Source of the DNA: Streptomyces rhizoryzae
GTDB lineage: Bacteria; Actinomycetota; Actinomycetes; Streptomycetales; Streptomycetaceae
Direction: 5' to 3'
NCBI RefSeq assembly: GCF_023155275.1
Contig: NZ_JALMUV010000002.1
Coordinates: 273,348 to 337,347 of the forward strand
Length of the DNA: 64,000 nucleotides
The position numbers were made by a program, and so were the translations under genes. Of this stretch, positions 62,794-64,000 are shown piece after piece. The first letter of the stretch is position 1, and each line of letters begins with the position of its first letter. The notes under the pieces were generated by a model that was not told the DNA's origin, did no database searches, and was given only the letters and a program-made list of their open reading frames with translations.

Positions 62794-63525
62794 ATGACGG
62801 CGCCGGTCCACCCCGCCCGCACGCTGCGCGCGGTGTTCTCCCGCATGACGAACGTGCTGATCGCGCTGTGCTGCGTGCTCTTCGTCCTCGGCCCGGCCTC
62901 CGGCCTGAACCGCGCCTACGGCACCGGCGCCGCCCTGCTGCACGCCCAGGCCGGCTACTTCGCACGCTGGGGGGTGATCCCGCTCGACCTGTGGAGCGGC
63001 TCGCCGAAGGCCCTGCTCACCCCGCTCACCGCGCTGTTCGTGCACGGCAGCTGGCTGCACCTGCTGGGCAACGTCCTCTTCCTGTACGTGTTCGGCCAGA
63101 TGACCGAGGCGCGGATGGGCCGCCTCCCCTTCACCGCCTTCTACCTGGCCGCCGGCTACCTCGCGCTGCTGGGCTACGCCGCCGCGCACGCCTCCTCCGA
63201 CCAGACCCTGGTCGGCGCCTCCGGCTCGGTCTCCGGCGTCCTGGGCGCCTTCCTCTTCCTCTTCCCGCGGGCCCGGGTCACCAGCCTGTTCCCGTTCCTG
63301 TTCTTCCTGCCGCTGCGGTTCCCGGCCTGGGCGGTGCTGCTGTTCTGGTTCTGCCTCCAGTGGCAGGCGGCCCGCCAGGACCCGGCCGGCCCGGGCGTCG
63401 CCTACCTCGCCCACGTCATCGGCTTCGCCCTCGGATTCCTCTACGCATGGGCCCGCCACGGCCGGGATAGTGTGGGGGCCACCAGGGGGAACGGACCGTC
63501 GGCCGAGGGAGAGAGCCAGCCGTGA
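62794..63525 (+). CDS. Rhomboid family intramembrane serine protease
   Basis: About 243 aa, six to seven membrane segments. Rhomboid motifs: LTPLTALFVHGSWLHLLGNVLFLYVFGQMTEARMG (the HLLGN segment, L1/TM2), catalytic serine in VGASGSVSGVLGAFLFLFP (G-A-S-G, about 144-147), catalytic His in AHVIGFALGFLYA. ATG 62794 is the first in-frame start with a -10 at the right distance; a 4-codon ORF starts at 62783. Its stop overlaps the RAM gene as GTGA, so the pair is coupled. The substrate is unknown. Confidence 0.9.
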   Translation: MTAPVHPARTLRAVFSRMTNVLIALCCVLFVLGPASGLNRAYGTGAALLHAQAGYFARWGVIPLDLWSGSPKALLTPLTALFVHGSWLHLLGNVLFLYVFGQMTEARMGRLPFTAFYLAAGYLALLGYAAAHASSDQTLVGASGSVSGVLGAFLFLFPRARVTSLFPFLFFLPLRFPAWAVLLFWFCLQWQAARQDPAGPGVAYLAHVIGFALGFLYAWARHGRDSVGATRGNGPSAEGESQP

Positions 63526-63803
63526 TCACGTCGATCGTGCTCATCAAGACCAGCGTGGACCAGATCCCGGAGATCGCCGAGCAGATCGCCGCACTGGAAG
63601 GCGTCAGCGAGGTCTACTCGGTCACCGGCGCGCACGACCTCATCGCGATGGTGCGGGTCGCCCACCACGACGACCTCGCCGACGTCATCCCCGGCCGCAT
63701 CAGCAAGGTCCCCGGCGTCGCCTCCACCGAGACGCACATCGCGTTCCGCACGTACTCCCAGCACGACCTGGAGGCGGCGTTCTCCATCGGCCTCGACGCG
63801 TAG
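63522..63803 (+). CDS. Stand-alone RAM (Lrp/AsnC ligand-binding) domain protein
   Basis: About 93 aa. Full RAM fold without the DNA-binding HTH: MITSIVLIKTSVDQIPEIAEQIAALEGVSEVYSVTGAHDLIAMVRVAHHDDLADVIPGRISKVPGVASTETHIAFRTYSQ (in parts: VSEVYSVTGAHD, ISKVPGVASTETHIAF). Such SAM proteins oligomerise and bind amino acids, but cannot bind DNA alone. GTG 63522 overlaps the rhomboid stop. Role unknown; it may tune another Lrp/AsnC protein or a membrane partner. Confidence 0.9.
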   Translation: MITSIVLIKTSVDQIPEIAEQIAALEGVSEVYSVTGAHDLIAMVRVAHHDDLADVIPGRISKVPGVASTETHIAFRTYSQHDLEAAFSIGLDA

Positions 63804-63825
63804 CGCTGGCCGCTTGGCTTTTTCC

Positions 63826-63901
63826 CACGTTGTCGGGTTTCCCGCCGTGCGGGTACCTGCGGTGGGCCTGCGCACGTTGTCGGCTTTCCCGCCGTGCGGG
63901 G
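63826..63901. repeat. Two 29-nt direct repeats, 47 nt apart, downstream of the RAM gene
   Basis: CACGTTGTCGGGTTTCCCGC with continuation CGTGCGGGT at 63826-63854, and CACGTTGTCGGCTTTCCCGC with CGTGCGGGG at 63873-63901; two mismatches. Each contains CCCGCCGTGCGGG, an imperfect hairpin. Followed by CCCCGCTTCGCGGGG and related palindromes to the window edge. No gene seen. Confidence 0.7.
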
Positions 63902-64000
63902 TGCCTGTGCGTTGCGCCTCCGGCGCTCTGGGCCCCTCGCTGCGCGGGGCGGTTCCCCGCTTCGCGGGGTTCGGGATTCCGCTGCGCGGGGCTGTTCGGC

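Overview
The window is high-GC DNA (low 70s % G+C by eye) with strong G/C preference at third codon positions, many GTG and some TTG starts, and a gene order typical of Streptomyces or a close relative. Evidence for this includes the reversed division and cell-wall (dcw) cluster, a fused TrpEG behind a Trp-codon leader, a ROK glucokinase, DUF3040, DUF58/MoxR/transglutaminase genes, and leaderless genes. It reads as core chromosome. No integrase, transposase, CRISPR array, tRNA or rRNA was seen. The only mobile-type object is a roughly 119-bp MITE-like inverted-repeat element near 27 kb.

Layout. 1-11.03 kb: dcw cluster on the minus strand, transcribed rsmH, ftsL-like, ftsI, murE, murF, mraY, murD, ftsW, murG (murG is cut by the window edge); several junctions have 4-nt ATGA/GTGA overlaps. 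A TTGACC-16-TAAAGT promoter lies about 300 nt upstream of rsmH. 11.5-17.1 kb: beta-carbonic anhydrase, then a coupled MoxR ATPase, DUF58 and transmembrane transglutaminase operon. 17.1-25.6 kb: DUF3040, a methyltransferase, a SAV_6107-type HEPN-like protein, a TetR regulator, DUF4126, a phytoene-desaturase-like flavoprotein, a membrane protein and metF. 25.7-31 kb: thiE and an Rv2175c-like DNA-binding protein, the MITE, a ferredoxin-reductase-like flavoprotein, then a TPP riboswitch driving thiO-thiS-thiG. 31-36.7 kb: truncated GNAT, a 38-aa small ORF, MerR regulator, a PASTA-domain Ser/Thr kinase, AP endonuclease IV family protein, a molybdopterin oxidoreductase, bacterioferritin and bacterioferritin-associated ferredoxin with an iron box. 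36.8-42.5 kb: class II DAHP synthase diverging from a trp attenuator and fused trpEG, a D-2-hydroxyacid dehydrogenase and a 6-phosphofructokinase with pyrophosphate-type residues. 42.7-52.2 kb: a two-component system, an acyltransferase, a hydrolase, an endonuclease/phosphatase, glucokinase, an ArsA-like ATPase, an SRPBCC protein and a phosphoesterase. 52.4-63.8 kb: acyl-CoA synthetase, a PimB-like GT4 transferase, a GT87-like membrane mannosyltransferase, a zinc metallopeptidase lipoprotein, two NlpC/P60 hydrolases, a NYN-domain protein, a zinc-ribbon protein, a rhomboid protease and a stand-alone RAM domain.

The genes mostly serve cell envelope growth (peptidoglycan precursors, septal synthesis, hydrolases, PASTA kinase, PIM-type glycolipids), entry into aromatic amino acids (aroG, trpEG), thiamine and methyl-folate supply, iron storage and central carbon kinases. 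From memory, the order dcw / metF / Rv2175c / PASTA kinase / DAHP synthase / acyltransferase / ArsA-like / SRPBCC / FadD15-like / PimB / NlpC-P60 resembles the Mycobacterium tuberculosis Rv2150-Rv2190 region, which supports several assignments. All coordinates, starts and motifs were read by eye. No search was run.
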